Of a DNA stretch of 64,000 nt, positions 10,022-20,889 are shown in pieces; the first letter of the stretch is position 1; each line of letters starts with the position of its first letter. The stretch is from positions 248,001-312,000 of the forward strand of contig JBAJFE010000029.1 in NCBI GenBank assembly GCA_037903355.1. Direction: 5' to 3'. A program made the translations under genes and the position numbers. Under the pieces are notes generated by a model that was not told the DNA's origin, made no database searches, and was given only the letters and a program-made list of their open reading frames with translations. This DNA comes from Trichuris trichiura. Lineage: Eukaryota > Nematoda > Enoplea > Trichinellida > Trichuridae.

Positions 10022-12085
10022 ATGATGCTAAGAGTTGCCCTAACTATTCTCATTGCTGCCTTCAGTGCGACGGTATTGCCAGTCGTAAGTATTGCAATTC
10101 TATAATGCATTTTGATTTTAGACTTTTTTTAAAAACTAAAATTAAAAGGTTCCAATAATTTTCACTGTACATTCCTTTAAAGTATCATGGTTTAATTAGT
10201 TATTGGATAAATTGCTTGGAATAATAAAACCACAGCTGATCAGGTACGCTCGTTTAACTGAGCGCACCGAGAATTCGAACCAGCTTTAGTGCTACGTAGG
10301 ATAAAAGAGAAACGAGACAAGCTCATGCTAATAAAAACACGCGTACAATTTTCGCGATTAGTTATGGTGGAAACCTGAATAAACCTAATGAGGCCTGCGC
10401 AGAGTACAGTAAAGAAGTTGCTTCGAAAACGTCGTTTGTGCTTTGTCATTCCTTTAACAAAATAAAAGCTAGTTTCCTTTTACCAAACTTCATCACGGAA
10501 ACTTACCGACTGATTCAAAAGAACTAAATTTCAAAGGTACGTAAAGAGTAGTTAATGTTTCACACTTTATAGAGCGGATTTAAACTGGCAGAAGCGCAGG
10601 AAAAGGAATTCAATGCGTCGCTCTTGCTATTCAACAATGAATTCAATGACTGCGTTAAGACCAAATGTAGCGACGACGATGACGATACTGAGGCAACAGT
10701 GAAGCCGCCGAATCCTCTGGAGAGAAACATCATCACTGAACTTTGCAAAACAGAATGTTACGCGGTAAGGGAAATACACAGTACCGCAATGCCGCTTTAT
10801 TTGCTCTACTTTGTCTGACGCTTGAGCATTTATGTAATGCTAACAATGGCAGAGCGATTTTTCGTTTTAAAACTTAAGGCGGCAATGTGTTTGAGGTTGT
10901 TAACCTTTGAGATCTCCTTCACGATATCATATAAGCGTTCTAATGGTGCATCCAACTTTACTACTATTTTGAAATGCTTATTACATCAAGATAGAAAGTT
11001 CAGCTATACGTTCACAGAAGAATCATCTAAACATAAATCTCACAACAAAAACGTTGTAGCACAGCGTTTACGCTGTAAAAGGTCTCATGCTTTTTGTTGC
11101 TCCTGTTAGTGCGCTTAGATTCAGAGTGACCATTTTCCAGCTGCATACATTTTCTGCAAAGGACGGAAAGGCGCTAAAAGCGAGGCTATCTCTTCCGTTG
11201 ATTAACTATAGAGGAAATTTAAAAAACAAACCATTTCATAGAAAATATTTTCTTCAGGAAATAAGTATTAATGTTTACGTGGAAGCCCTAGGAGATTTCC
11301 AAAAAATGCTTTTCATTTTGTACAGTTCTTTTAATTTTAAAACCAGGTAAAAGACTCCCTGGGGAAGGTAGAAGCCCTCGTTACGGCGGTGCTGTAAATA
11401 CAGTAGGAAAACCAAGAAGCCTACATTAGAGCCTTATAACTCCACATTATTCACTTACATTTCTAGGGAAGAACAGTAGCTACCAGTTCATTCTTATTAA
11501 CGTGTATGCTTATTCCTTTTAATGGCGCTTTTATACTTGCACGAGCCACTGGCGGTAAGGCAAAGCTATGTTTACGAACATTCAAATATCTTTCAAAACC
11601 CACCTTACTCCCATCAGATTTTCAGTGCCAGAAGGCACGGATGCAGCCATTGAAACTGTACAGCTACCTTTGAGCATACCAAAATTTATGTGAACTTCTT
11701 GAAAGTAATTTCGCCTTCTAGAAACTTCTGCGCGGAGGGAAGAGCAGCAAAGCAAACTTCCGCAGAGAAAGAAACTATCAATACGTTCTCTAAAAGGCAA
11801 AGAACAGTAATCTTTTTAAAAGCAATCTGCCGCACTAAATACACGAAAATAGAGATCATGAAAACCTTAATCTTTGAGGGTTAGCAGATTTCACAATCAT
11901 TGTTGAACTTTTCACTTCGCTTGTAGGAGAGCGTCAAACCTGTCTTGGCTACTATCAAAAGAATATTCAAAGCAGCTGCTGACGATCGATGGCGCGAAAT
12001 CGAAAAGCATGTGAGAAGTATCGAAGATATTCAGGAGTCTGAAAAGCAGCTTCATGACATCCTAGCACTCCCTTTATTTGAATAG
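10022..12085 (+). CDS. Secreted four-cysteine family protein, copy 1
   Basis: I do not recognise this family. Three exons join in frame (10022-10084, 10573-10764, 11927-12085) to 137 residues. Exon 1 is a signal peptide (MMLRVALTILIAAFSATVLP). Exon 2 carries the family cysteines as DCVKTKC (C-x4-C) and LCKTEC (C-x3-C), with an acidic run SDDDDD and TEATVKPPNP between them. Exon 3 is charged and helical (ESVKPVLATIKRIFKAAAD). All donors are GTAAGT/GTAAGG and all introns are phase 0. Sequence like the C-terminal tail of copies 2-4 (PPERSNELP) still exists just after the stop but out of frame, so this copy has a shortened, altered C-terminus. The product is presumably secreted; function unknown. 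Confidence 0.8.
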
Positions 12086-12689
12086 ACAAACCACCGGAAC
12101 GGAGTAATGAGCTTCCTGTTCATTTGTCATGACAGCTTTTTCATATAGCTGCGCTCAGCAGCCTTACAATTATTATTATTACCATTATTCGTGACTTGAT
12201 GAGGTAGTAAATTTCAGAAGCATTGCATTTGTCCTAAACTTAACTTTTCTAAATCTTCCTGAAACTTTGCACGCCTCAAGATCGAATAAGGTACGTATAG
12301 CCATACAATTTAAGTATTCGTCATTGCAAGTAATTATTCACAAGCTCAGTGCGACACTGGTGGAGAACCATAAAAATTTCAGTAGCCAAGAAGTTCAACA
12401 AGTGACTTCTAATGAGTTTTCAGTCCTGTCGCACATGACTTCATACAATGAGACTTTACAAAGTGTGAGCCAAACAGTTTTGTACTCTGGACGAAGGCCA
12501 TTTTCTTAAATATTGCAGTGGAAAGTCAGTTAGCTGAATTTTCTATTACTCAAATCAGCCGCAACGCTTTTTACGTGGAACAACACTTTTATTGGCAGGG
12601 GCAGTCAAAAACTTTCAGCACCACAACTACAGAAGAGCAAACGGTAAAAATACATGAACCTTTAAAACGTTTCAAACTACACGTTCGAA

Positions 12690-13411
12690 TGCAACTCTAG
12701 CAGCTCGTCTTGCAGTGACACGTTTTTTTGCAGAGACATCTCTTGCAAAACTGGCTTGAGCGTAGGAGAAAAGCAACCGTACCAAAAAATTGTTTCCAGA
12801 AAATATGTGAGCAGCACACGCAATTCCCTGTCGCTAACGCGTATGCTTGCATTGCAGCTGCTTGGACACTAGACGCGAAGAAAGAAAGGGAAGAAAAAGG
12901 GAGCCGACGTTGTACAGAGCTAGGGCAAGAGATTGTAATCGTTGACAAAATTGTAAAGCAGAGTCATTGCTACGCCAACACGCGCAAGTTGCAGGTTGAA
13001 TCCTAAGGCAGGTGCAAATATATCACAAAAAGTATGGCGTATTCTGATAAGGCGGTCAACTATTCTCTGATGTGAACCATGTGCTTTGCGATCAAAGCTT
13101 TTCAGCAGAAAGCTTCCTTTACTCAACCCTACGCCGGGAAGGTCACGGTGACAAACATGCGATCCATTCTGCCGCCTGTTCTGAATGGTCATTTTCACGA
13201 GCGGTGATTGGTTCATGTGCTGGATTGGAGGATAGCCCGCATCACGCATAGCATGCAACGTTATCTTCAGCAGTACGCACAATACCTGCTCCTTGGACCT
13301 CACCTTCCGATACACCTCAACACGATGGTTCAGGTGGGGCATGTGCCCCCCAGCATGCCCCTTGGCGCGTTGGGCCACCCAGGTAGGTCACCTGACCCAC
13401 CATGAGAAACA
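12690..13411. mobile_element. Unclassified insertion with hAT-like right end
   Basis: Similarity to the spacer after copy 2 stops near 12690. Unrelated sequence then runs to 13411, where transposase coding sequence of the next element begins abruptly. The right edge reads accatgagaaacactgg, the reverse complement of a hAT-type end (CAGTGTTTCTCA), like the ends of the hAT element at 14093. I could not find the left end or a target duplication. Open frames inside are not recognised. Confidence 0.35.
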
Positions 13412-14092
13412 CTGGTTTAAGCAAATGAGAATGGCCAATGCACGGATCTCTGGCCCAATGGTACAGGAAGTTGCTAGAAGATTCGCCGTGGAATTTGGGT
13501 TGACAGGTCTCTAAGCATCAAGCGGTTGGCTCAAGAAGTTCAAGCTCCGTCGTAAAATTTTTCAGAAAATCTTATGCAGCGAATCTAGCGAAGTTGCCGT
13601 CGAAATCTTGGATGACTTCACCGCGAAGCTTCATTATTTCGTCAGTGGCTTCAAGGAAGAAGACATTTTCAGTGCTGATCAGTGCGGCTTGTTCTTCAAG
13701 GTTATGCCTGAAAGATGCCTTGTACTAAAAGGCGACAAATGCAAAAGCGAGAAGCACTTCAAGGAACGCTTCACTGTGCTTCTCTGTGCTAGCGCAACCG
13801 CGGAAAAGTTGACGCCATTGGTCATTGGTAAATAAGCGAAACACCACGCAATTAAGAACTTGAGGCCTGACGACCTCCCTGTCGCTTGGAGATCAAATAA
13901 ATTCGTCTGGATGACAGCCGCCGTATTCGTGGAATGAGACAGAAGTGTCGACGGACAGATGAAGCGAATAAAACGTTCCATCTTATTGGTAGTAGACAAC
14001 TGCCCGAACCATCCCCGCGTGAGGCATTTCACAAACGTCACGTTGAAATTCCTGCCTCCAAACACTTTCTCATAGATTCTGCGTCTAGATCA

Positions 14093-14860
14093 TAGTTTCT
14101 CAACCTTTTTGTTCAAGGGCCCCCAGATGGCCCCCTTGTCTGTTACTGCCCACAGCTTTTTTGCTTTGGCTGCTCCTGTCGCGCAGCCTAGAGTCCGCGT
14201 GAATAATAGAAAAGGACCGCTATAATTGCTGTTTGTTCAGCGCATACCGGGGGGAAGGAATGGAAGGGTACGCTTCTATGAGTCGGCGCCTTTATGAGTC
14301 AAGGGAAAAAGTGGGGAATGTGCGACGGAAAAGCCGTACGTACGGGAATACCGGCTGCTATTGTGTTGCGAACGGTCGGATGGAATGAGTTGTTCTGAAG
14401 TTCCGTTCGCAAAACTGAAGGGCACGGCGCTTCTTGCACTGCACGAGAAGGAATAGAATAACAAGTTTTTATGGGTTGTTAGAAGGGTGTGCAGATGGAA
14501 CACATTTCTGCGAACTGCTCCCTACTGAAAGGCCAAGAGCTTTTTAGAAGCGTGCCATGCACAGAGACTTTTTAGAAGCATACCGGGCAGGAGGGAATGT
14601 AAAAGCATACTTTTCATTGGCTCCTAGAGAAGAAAAAGGTAACGTCAACGCGTCCTGACTTTGCAATGGAACATTTTCCGTTGGGCTGTCAACGCCTTCC
14701 CGTTACTGACAAATAGGCCCACCGTATTACTTTCCTACGCTACTTATTACCGCTGAACTGTTGATTGGGACAATCTCATGCCGCACTATCCTCCAGGGCC
14801 CCCCTAAAATCTCCCAGGACCCCCCAGGGGGCTCCAGGGCCCACGTTGAGAAACACTTGT
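14093..14860. mobile_element. Non-autonomous hAT element
   Basis: About 768 bp with no transposase frame, flanked by an exact 10-base direct repeat GTCTAGATCA at 14083-14092 and 14859-14868, of which 8 bases are the expected hAT target duplication. The ends are inverted: the left has tttctcaacc, the right gttgagaaacac. C- and G-rich runs next to each end (gggcccccag; ctccagggccc) are partly complementary. If one repeat copy and the element are ignored, the reading frame of the surrounding transposase continues, which confirms the boundaries to within a base or two. Confidence 0.85.
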
Positions 14861-14877
14861 CTAGATCAAGGGGTAAT

Positions 14878-15165
14878 GTGATGAACAGCGCGACTGAAAT
14901 TACGGAAACTGCCTCTTGCACGACGGGCGGTGGAAGCGACGATCACTACAGGACAAACCTTCAAAGTGACACGCGCAGGGTGGTCACCGGAAATAGTCGT
15001 CAGATGTCATCTGGCCCGCGAAGTGACACTCGGCCCCCGCCAGGATAAGGAGTATATAAGGAGCACCCACCAAGGGTTAGGGGGTGAAGAGATTCATGTT
15101 GTGCCGGCCGAATAAAGTGCTTGGCAACTTTTCCTGTGTGCGTTTGTCAACTGAGTTTACTACAA
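14878..15165. mobile_element. Solo-LTR-like insertion
   Basis: A 288-bp segment flanked by the 5-base direct repeat GTAAT (14873-14877 and 15166-15170). Inside are, in order, a TATA-like agtatataagg at about 15050 and an AATAAA at about 15111, as in the U3-R-U5 layout of an LTR. It is followed by cttggcaacttttcctgtgtgcg, a GT-rich stretch. The ends are near TG...CA but not exact. No internal retroelement genes flank it. The surrounding transposase frame continues if the element and one GTAAT are ignored. The superfamily is not determined. Confidence 0.65.
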
Positions 15166-15961
15166 GTAATCAAGAGATTTAAAGCGAAATAGAGGAAGCA
15201 GCTTCTGCAATGGGTCAATAGCAAAGCAGAAGCCGCCAGCACATCTGTAGGAGCGACTTCGATCGCTGCGTCCATTAATGCTTTGGACGCTGTACTTTGG
15301 ACGAATTCTTCCTGGAATAAGGTTCAACCAGAGGCAATACGAAAATGCTTCAGAAGAGCTGAATTCGTCAGAGAAGAAGAGGATGACGTCGAGTTCTGAT
15401 CTGATAGTCCGACTGCTGAAGCAGGGATTGAAGGAGTAAATTTTGAAGATTTCGTTGCAATGGATGATGAGTTGGCCACTTCTACTGAACACGACCCACA
15501 AGCGGTTTTCCAAACTATACTAGCCGAAGCGGGAATGAGCGTAGAAGCAAGTAGCGCAGAAGACGACGTAGAGGAGAAAAGTGACAATAAGACGGAAATG
15601 GTACAAAAGCTGAAGGAAGAGGACGTTAGACTCAAGTCACCGCAGCCGAAAAAGGCCCAGAGATGCTGAGCGGGGCAGCTAGCGCGGAGGCCGCCTTTAC
15701 CGCTTCTGTTTATGGTAAGAACAAGCACCAGACTAGAACTGACACAATTTTTCAAGAAGCGTTCTAGCCCCCGAAATGACTTATGCATGATTTTAGAATG
15801 GCGTTATTTTTGTGCACCTCGCCACTTACTATACCTCTATGCAACAGATAACATGCGTATAAAGAGTAATCTATTCAGCCAAACCCACTATGCCCAGAAT
15901 CTCCCCATGCTGACCAGTTTTCTCCAGTCTCCTGAGTTGTCAATTTTCAGAGGTTCAACAG

Positions 15962-16620
15962 TATGCTGATCTACTCATCTACAGAGGGTTCAAAAGTAAT
16001 TTCATAAAGTTTCAAAAAGCGCCTCAACTTGCAGCGCAGTTGTTTTCGACGCAAGCGCAACAAATCGATCCATTGCCCACGACTGTGCTGCTCACGCTTT
16101 GAAGTTTTAACATACAAGGAATTTTCGCATCTTTGAAAAACCTAACCATATCTCTGTTTCCATCATAAGTTATTTTTTCGTGATTTCAGAGACTTGGTGA
16201 GTCATTCTGATTTCTTCCTAATTCATCAGAAGTAATCTTAAAAGCTAACCAACAATGAGAACCCTTTAGCTTTACGTGCAGTTAGCAAAAATAACTAAGC
16301 TTGAAGTCAGGGCAAGAAGCCAAACAAAAGGTCCCTAAATAAGATTACTTCAACTGGGCACGGCAGAAAACATAACGAACAAGCGTGTCGTATGCTTAGA
16401 GTCACAGCGTGTAGTATATGCACTAGATTTTCTTCCTGTGACAACCGTTGAAAACCTAAGGCTTTATAAGATAGAAAGATTAGAAAAAAACTTCGCGGCA
16501 TTCCAAAGAACGGTTGTTATCTGATTAACATATTCCACTGAATGCATCAGGTCTGCTTTAATGAAAATGATTATGCATGTTTGCAACAGTATTACATTCC
16601 TGTCGACTTTGCGTTGAGAA
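15962..16620. other. Spacer and upstream region of family copy 2
   Basis: From the TA at 15962 the sequence is again tandem-array spacer, matching 9375-9980 and 20187-20846. No gene is visible. Confidence 0.5.
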
Positions 16621-16628
16621 TATATAAA
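16621..16628 (+). promoter_or_regulatory. TATA box of family copy 2
   Basis: TATATAAA lies 37 bases before the last ATG choice at 16665, followed by the shared gagtcactgttgaagcat segment. Context and spacing are the same as for copy 1. Confidence 0.72.
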
Positions 16629-16664
16629 CTCGCAATGTTAAAAAAGAGTCACTGTTGAAGCATC

Positions 16665-19134
16665 ATGCTAAGAATTGCCTTAACTGTCCTCATTGTTGCC
16701 TTCAATGTGGCGGCATTTCCAGCCGTAAGTATTGCCATTCAATAATATCTATTGGTTTCAGACATTTTTTAAAAACTGAAATTAAAAGGTTCAAATAATT
16801 TTCACCGTACATTTCCTTAAAGAATTATGGGATAATTAGTTATTGGATAAATTGCCTAGACTAATAAAACCATCGCTGATCCGGTGCGCTCGTTTAACTG
16901 AGCGCATCGGGATTTCGAACCAGCCTTAGCGTTACGTAGGATAAGAGAGAAAGAGGACCGGGCTTAAGCTAAGAAACAGAGGCGTACAATTTTCGCGGTT
17001 AGTTATGGCAGAAACCTGAATAAACATAAGGAGGCCGACGCAGAGTACAGTAAGGAATTTGCTTGGAAAGCGTCGTTTGTGCTTAGCCATTCTTTTAACA
17101 AAACAAAAGCTAAGTTCCTTTTATCAAACTTCATCACAGAAACTTACCGACTGATTCAAAAGAACACAATTTCAAAGGTGCATGAAGAATAATTAATGTT
17201 TCCGACTTTGTAGAGCAGACGGAACCTGACCGTTGAAGAGGACAAGGAAATCAGAACGTCGTTCCTAGTCTACCAAACGGAATTAAAAGAATGCGTTGAG
17301 AACAAATGTGGAATCAAACCTCGACTTATTGCGAAAACGTCCAAACCGACGTATTATCTCGGGAATAACGTCAATGTAGACTGTATAAAAGATTGTTTCA
17401 TGGTAAGAAAAATACAGAGCACCGCAACGCCGTTTCAATTGCTCTACTTTGTCTGAAGCGTGAGCATTTATGTAATGCTAACAATGGCAGAGCGATTTTT
17501 CACTTTAAAACTGAAGGCGGCAATGTGTCTGAAGTTTTTAACCTTTGAAATCTCTTTCACCATACCATATAAGCGTTTCTAATGGTGCATTCAACCTTAC
17601 TACTACAGTAGAACCTCCAAAGTTGACCACCTCTCTATGTCGACCACCTCCCTAAGTTGACCGAATTTTGACCAGTTGATTTGTCCGCACGCTAATAAGC
17701 GCAAGGACAACCTCTATACGTTGACCACCTCCGTATGTAGGAAATTGACCCCTTCAGCCGTGGCGTGGCATATGGACGCAATGCTAGTTTGTTCACTGTA
17801 AGTTCACCAGTCTGTTGACTGGACAAATTATGGTGGTTCAACTGCAATCTATTCAGCCGAGCCACTTATGCCCACAGCCTCCTATGTTGACCACTCCCTA
17901 TGTTGACCAGTTTTCCTGGTCCCTTGGGTGGTCAGCTCATGGAGGTTCTACTGTATTTTGAAATGCTTATTACATCAAGACAGAAAGTTTAGCAATACTT
18001 TCACAGAAGAATCGTATGCGTAAATCTTACGAGAATAACGTTGTAGCACAGTGTTTATGCTGCAAAAGGTCTCCTGCTTTTTGTAGCTCCTGTTAGGGCT
18101 CTCAAATTCAGGGAGACCATTTTCCAGCACTATACATTTTCTGCAAAGGACAGGAAGGCGCTAAAAGCGGCGCTATTTCTTCCGTTGATAAACTATAGAG
18201 GAAATTTAAAAAAGAAACCATTTCATGGAAAATGTTTTCCTCAACAAATAAGTACTAATGCTTATGTGGAAGCCATAGTAGACCTTCGAAAGTGCGCTTC
18301 AATGTCGATAGTTCCTTCAATTTTAAAATCAAACAAAAGACTTTCTAATGAACATAGATGCCTACTAAATGGCGTTGCTATGAATGCATTAAGTAAAAGC
18401 ACGAAGCCTAAATTAAAGCTTTATAAACCCATATTATACGCTTACATTTTTAGTGGTGAGCAATAGCCACTTGTTCATTCTCATTAACGTCTGTGCTTAT
18501 TTCCTTTAATGGCGCTCTTACACTTGCACGGGCCACTGCCGGTAAGGCGAAACTATCTTCACAGACATCCACGTAAGTTATTCTTTATTCTCAACCGGTT
18601 TGTAATGCCAGAGGGTACGGATACAGCCGTCGAAAATTGTAAAGCTACCTTCGAGCACATCAAAAGCTTTGAGGACTTCTTGAAAATAATTTCGCCTTCC
18701 AGAAACTGCCGAGCAAATAAAATGATGCCGGAAAAAGGAAGAGCGGCAAAGCAGACTTCTGCAGCGAAAGAAATTCTCCACACATCTTCTAAAAAGCAAT
18801 GAGCAGGAATCTTCCTAAAAGCGATTTTCCGCACTAAATATGCGAAAACAGATATCTTGAAAACCATAACCTTTGAGGGCTCGCTAATTTCGCAAATATT
18901 GTTGAACTTTCACTCTGCTTGTAGGAGAGCTTCAAACCTTTCATGGCTACTGCTGAAAGAATATTTAAGAAGGCAGGATGGGAAGACGTAATATACGTAT
19001 TAAAACAATCAATCAAAGAAACTGAGGCAATGTTCGAATCCCGAAAGAAGATTAAAACCTCAAGACGAAGTCCTTACTTCAGTTCAACAGACGAACCACC
19101 GGAACGGAGTAATGAGCTTCCTATTCGTTATTGA
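16665..19134 (+). CDS. Secreted four-cysteine family protein, copy 2
   Basis: Exons 16665-16724, 17214-17402 and 18925-19134 join in phase 0 to 152 residues. Exon 1 gives the signal peptide MLRIALTVLIVAFNVAAFPA. Exon 2 has ECVENKC and DCIKDC, the same C-x4-C and C-x3-C spacing, but the segment between them (RLIAKTSKPTYYLGNNVNV) is unlike copies 1 and 3 and like copy 4. Exon 3 is ESFKPFMATAERIFKKAG, a charged helix, and the proline-rich tail DEPPERSNELPIRY. Intron 2 contains a MITE insertion and a relic exon-like frame. The product looks secreted. Function unknown. Confidence 0.82.
17606..17953. mobile_element. Pogo/Tigger-type MITE in intron 2 of copy 2
   Basis: A 348-bp element with terminal inverted repeats (left CAGTAGAACCTCCA, right TGGAGGTTCTACTG) and a TA duplication at 17604-17605 and 17954-17955. 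Inside are several copies of a gttgaccacct motif. The paralogous introns in copies 1 and 3 read tactactattttgaaatg with a single TA, which is the exact empty site. It has no coding frame. The right half resembles 15870-15961, the 3' end of the Tigger remnant, so that remnant may be related to its mobiliser. Confidence 0.92.
18612..18802 (+). pseudogene. Relic exon-like frame in intron 2 of copy 2
   Basis: After an acceptor-like gtaatgccag, an open frame reads GTDTAVENCKATFEHIKSF and continues through SPSRNC to a stop. The equivalent sequence exists in intron 2 of copies 1, 3 and 4 (about 11635, 22505, 24840) but is broken there by base changes that shift the frame or add stops. It contains two cysteines and charged helical sequence like real exons of the family. 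I infer a lost or alternative exon; chance openness is possible. Confidence 0.35.
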
Positions 19135-20846
19135 TGACAGCTTTTTCATACAGCTGTGCTCAGCAGCTTTGCTATTATTATTATTCATGACTTGGTGAAG
19201 TAGTAAATTTCAGAAGCATTCCATTTGTCCAGTACCTAACAACTTTTCTAAATCTTCCTGAAACTTTGCACGCTTTTAAATCGAATAAGGTGCATAGAGC
19301 AATACAATTTAAATGTTCGTCATTAGAAGTAATTATTCCCAAGCGCAGTGCAACACTGGTGGAGAACCACAGAAAGTTCAATATCTAACAAGTTCAAGAA
19401 CTGACTTCTAATGAGTTATCAGTCCTGTCGCAAATGACTCCATACAATGTGACCAAACGAAGTGTGAGCCAAACAGTTTTGTACCTTGAACGAAAGCTTT
19501 TTTCTTAAATATTGCAATGGAAAGTCGGTTAGCTGATATTTTCATTACTCAAATCAGCCGCAACGTTTTTCACGTGGAACAACACTTTTATTTGCAGGGG
19601 CATTCAAAAACTTTCAACGCCACAACTACAGAAGAGCAAATGGTAAACCGACATGAAACTTTAGAACGCTTCAGATAGCAAACACGCGTAGCAATCTCCG
19701 CCTGATGAATCATTAGAGTAGTGAATCTAACTAAAGCCTTTCTCAACTTGCGGCACACGCTTGCTTTCGGCTTAGAATTAATTCTTTCGATATGAAGAAC
19801 CTTATTTCTCCTAAAACATAAAGCAGTGGGTGCTATTTCAACCAATACGTTGATATTTTGTATGAAATTATTTTTCCGTCATGTAATCCTGCGTTCACTT
19901 TTTCAACCAATTTCGTACATTACTTCTCAAGACAATGGGAATTTGAAAATTGATTGTATGAAATTTCGGTTTAATACAGTTTTGCGATCAGAAGGTACGT
20001 GAAAAATAACAAACAGTATACAAAATGAACAGTAATTTAGAGACGCGGAGGAAGCATAGAAGTCTCTTTCTTTCTTTTTAAATACGCTAGCGGATTTTCA
20101 TAACGTAAATAATTTACATCTTTGAACAGAAGGTGTTTTCTGATGGAATTCTATTTTCCTTTTATTGAGTTTTTCTAGCTATCAGATATGCTGATCCACT
20201 CATTGGCAAACGGTTCAAACGTGATTTCATAAAATCTCAAAAGCGGCTCAACTTGCAGCGCGGCTGCTTTTGACACAAATGCAAAAATCGACCTATTCCC
20301 CGCGACAATACTATTCACTTTTTGAATTTAAGCTTTCACACGTAAGAAATCTTCGTGTCTTTGCAAAACTTAACCTTATCTCTGTTCCGATCAATAAGTT
20401 ATTTACCCGTGATTTCAGAGCCCTGCCGAGTCATTCTGATTTTTTCCTAATTCGTCAGAGCTATTTTAAATGCTAACCAACAATGGGAACCTTTTAGCTT
20501 TACGTGCTGTCAGCAAAAATGACTAAGCTTGAAGTCGGGGCAAGAAGCCAATCAAAAGGTCCCTAAATAAGATTACTTCAACTGGGCACAGCAGAAAACA
20601 TAACGAACAAGCAAGTCGTATGCTTAGAGTCACAGCGTGTAGTATATGCACTGGATTTTCTTCCTGTGGCAACCCTTGAAAACCTAAGGCTTCATAAGAT
20701 AGAAAGATAAGAAAAAAACTTCGCAGCGTTCCAAAGAACTGTTGTTATCTGATTTACATATTTCACTGAATGCGTCAGATGTGATTTAATGAAAGTGATT
20801 TTGCATGTTTGCAACATTCACACTCCTGTTGACTTTGCGTTGGGAA
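19135..20846. other. Spacer between copies 2 and 3
   Basis: This is the most complete example of the array spacer, with no insertion. It holds no gene that I can support. It serves as the reference for judging where other spacers are deleted or interrupted. Confidence 0.5.
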
Positions 20847-20854
20847 CATATAAA
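20847..20854 (+). promoter_or_regulatory. TATA-like box of family copy 3
   Basis: CATATAAA replaces TATATAAA of copies 1 and 2 at the same place, 36 bases before the start codon at 20890, followed by gagtcactgctgaagcat. Confidence 0.65.
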
Positions 20855-20889
20855 CGCGCAATGTTAAAGAAAAGAGTCACTGCTGAAGC

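Larger units (their letters stand above)
13412..15961 (+). mobile_element. Tigger/pogo transposon remnant interrupted by two insertions
   Basis: Broken transposase coding sequence runs left to right. A CENP-B-type DNA-binding segment (WFKQMRMANARISGP and SSGWLKKFK) lies at 13408-13560. The first catalytic region (FSADQCGLFFKVMP, ERFTVLLCA) is at about 13660-13830, and the second (LLVVDNCPNHPRV, LKFLPPNT) at about 13980-14070. The frame is cut by hAT and LTR-like insertions and resumes at 15171 with RKQLLQW, then a C-terminal region with SINALDAVLWTNSSWNKVQP and KCFRRAEF, ending near 15667. Several stops and frameshifts show it is dead. The right end at 15961 (aggttcaacag) is followed by a TA and is like the right end of the MITE at 17606-17953. 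The matching site in units 1 and 3 reads atatgctga without the insertion. Confidence 0.82.
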
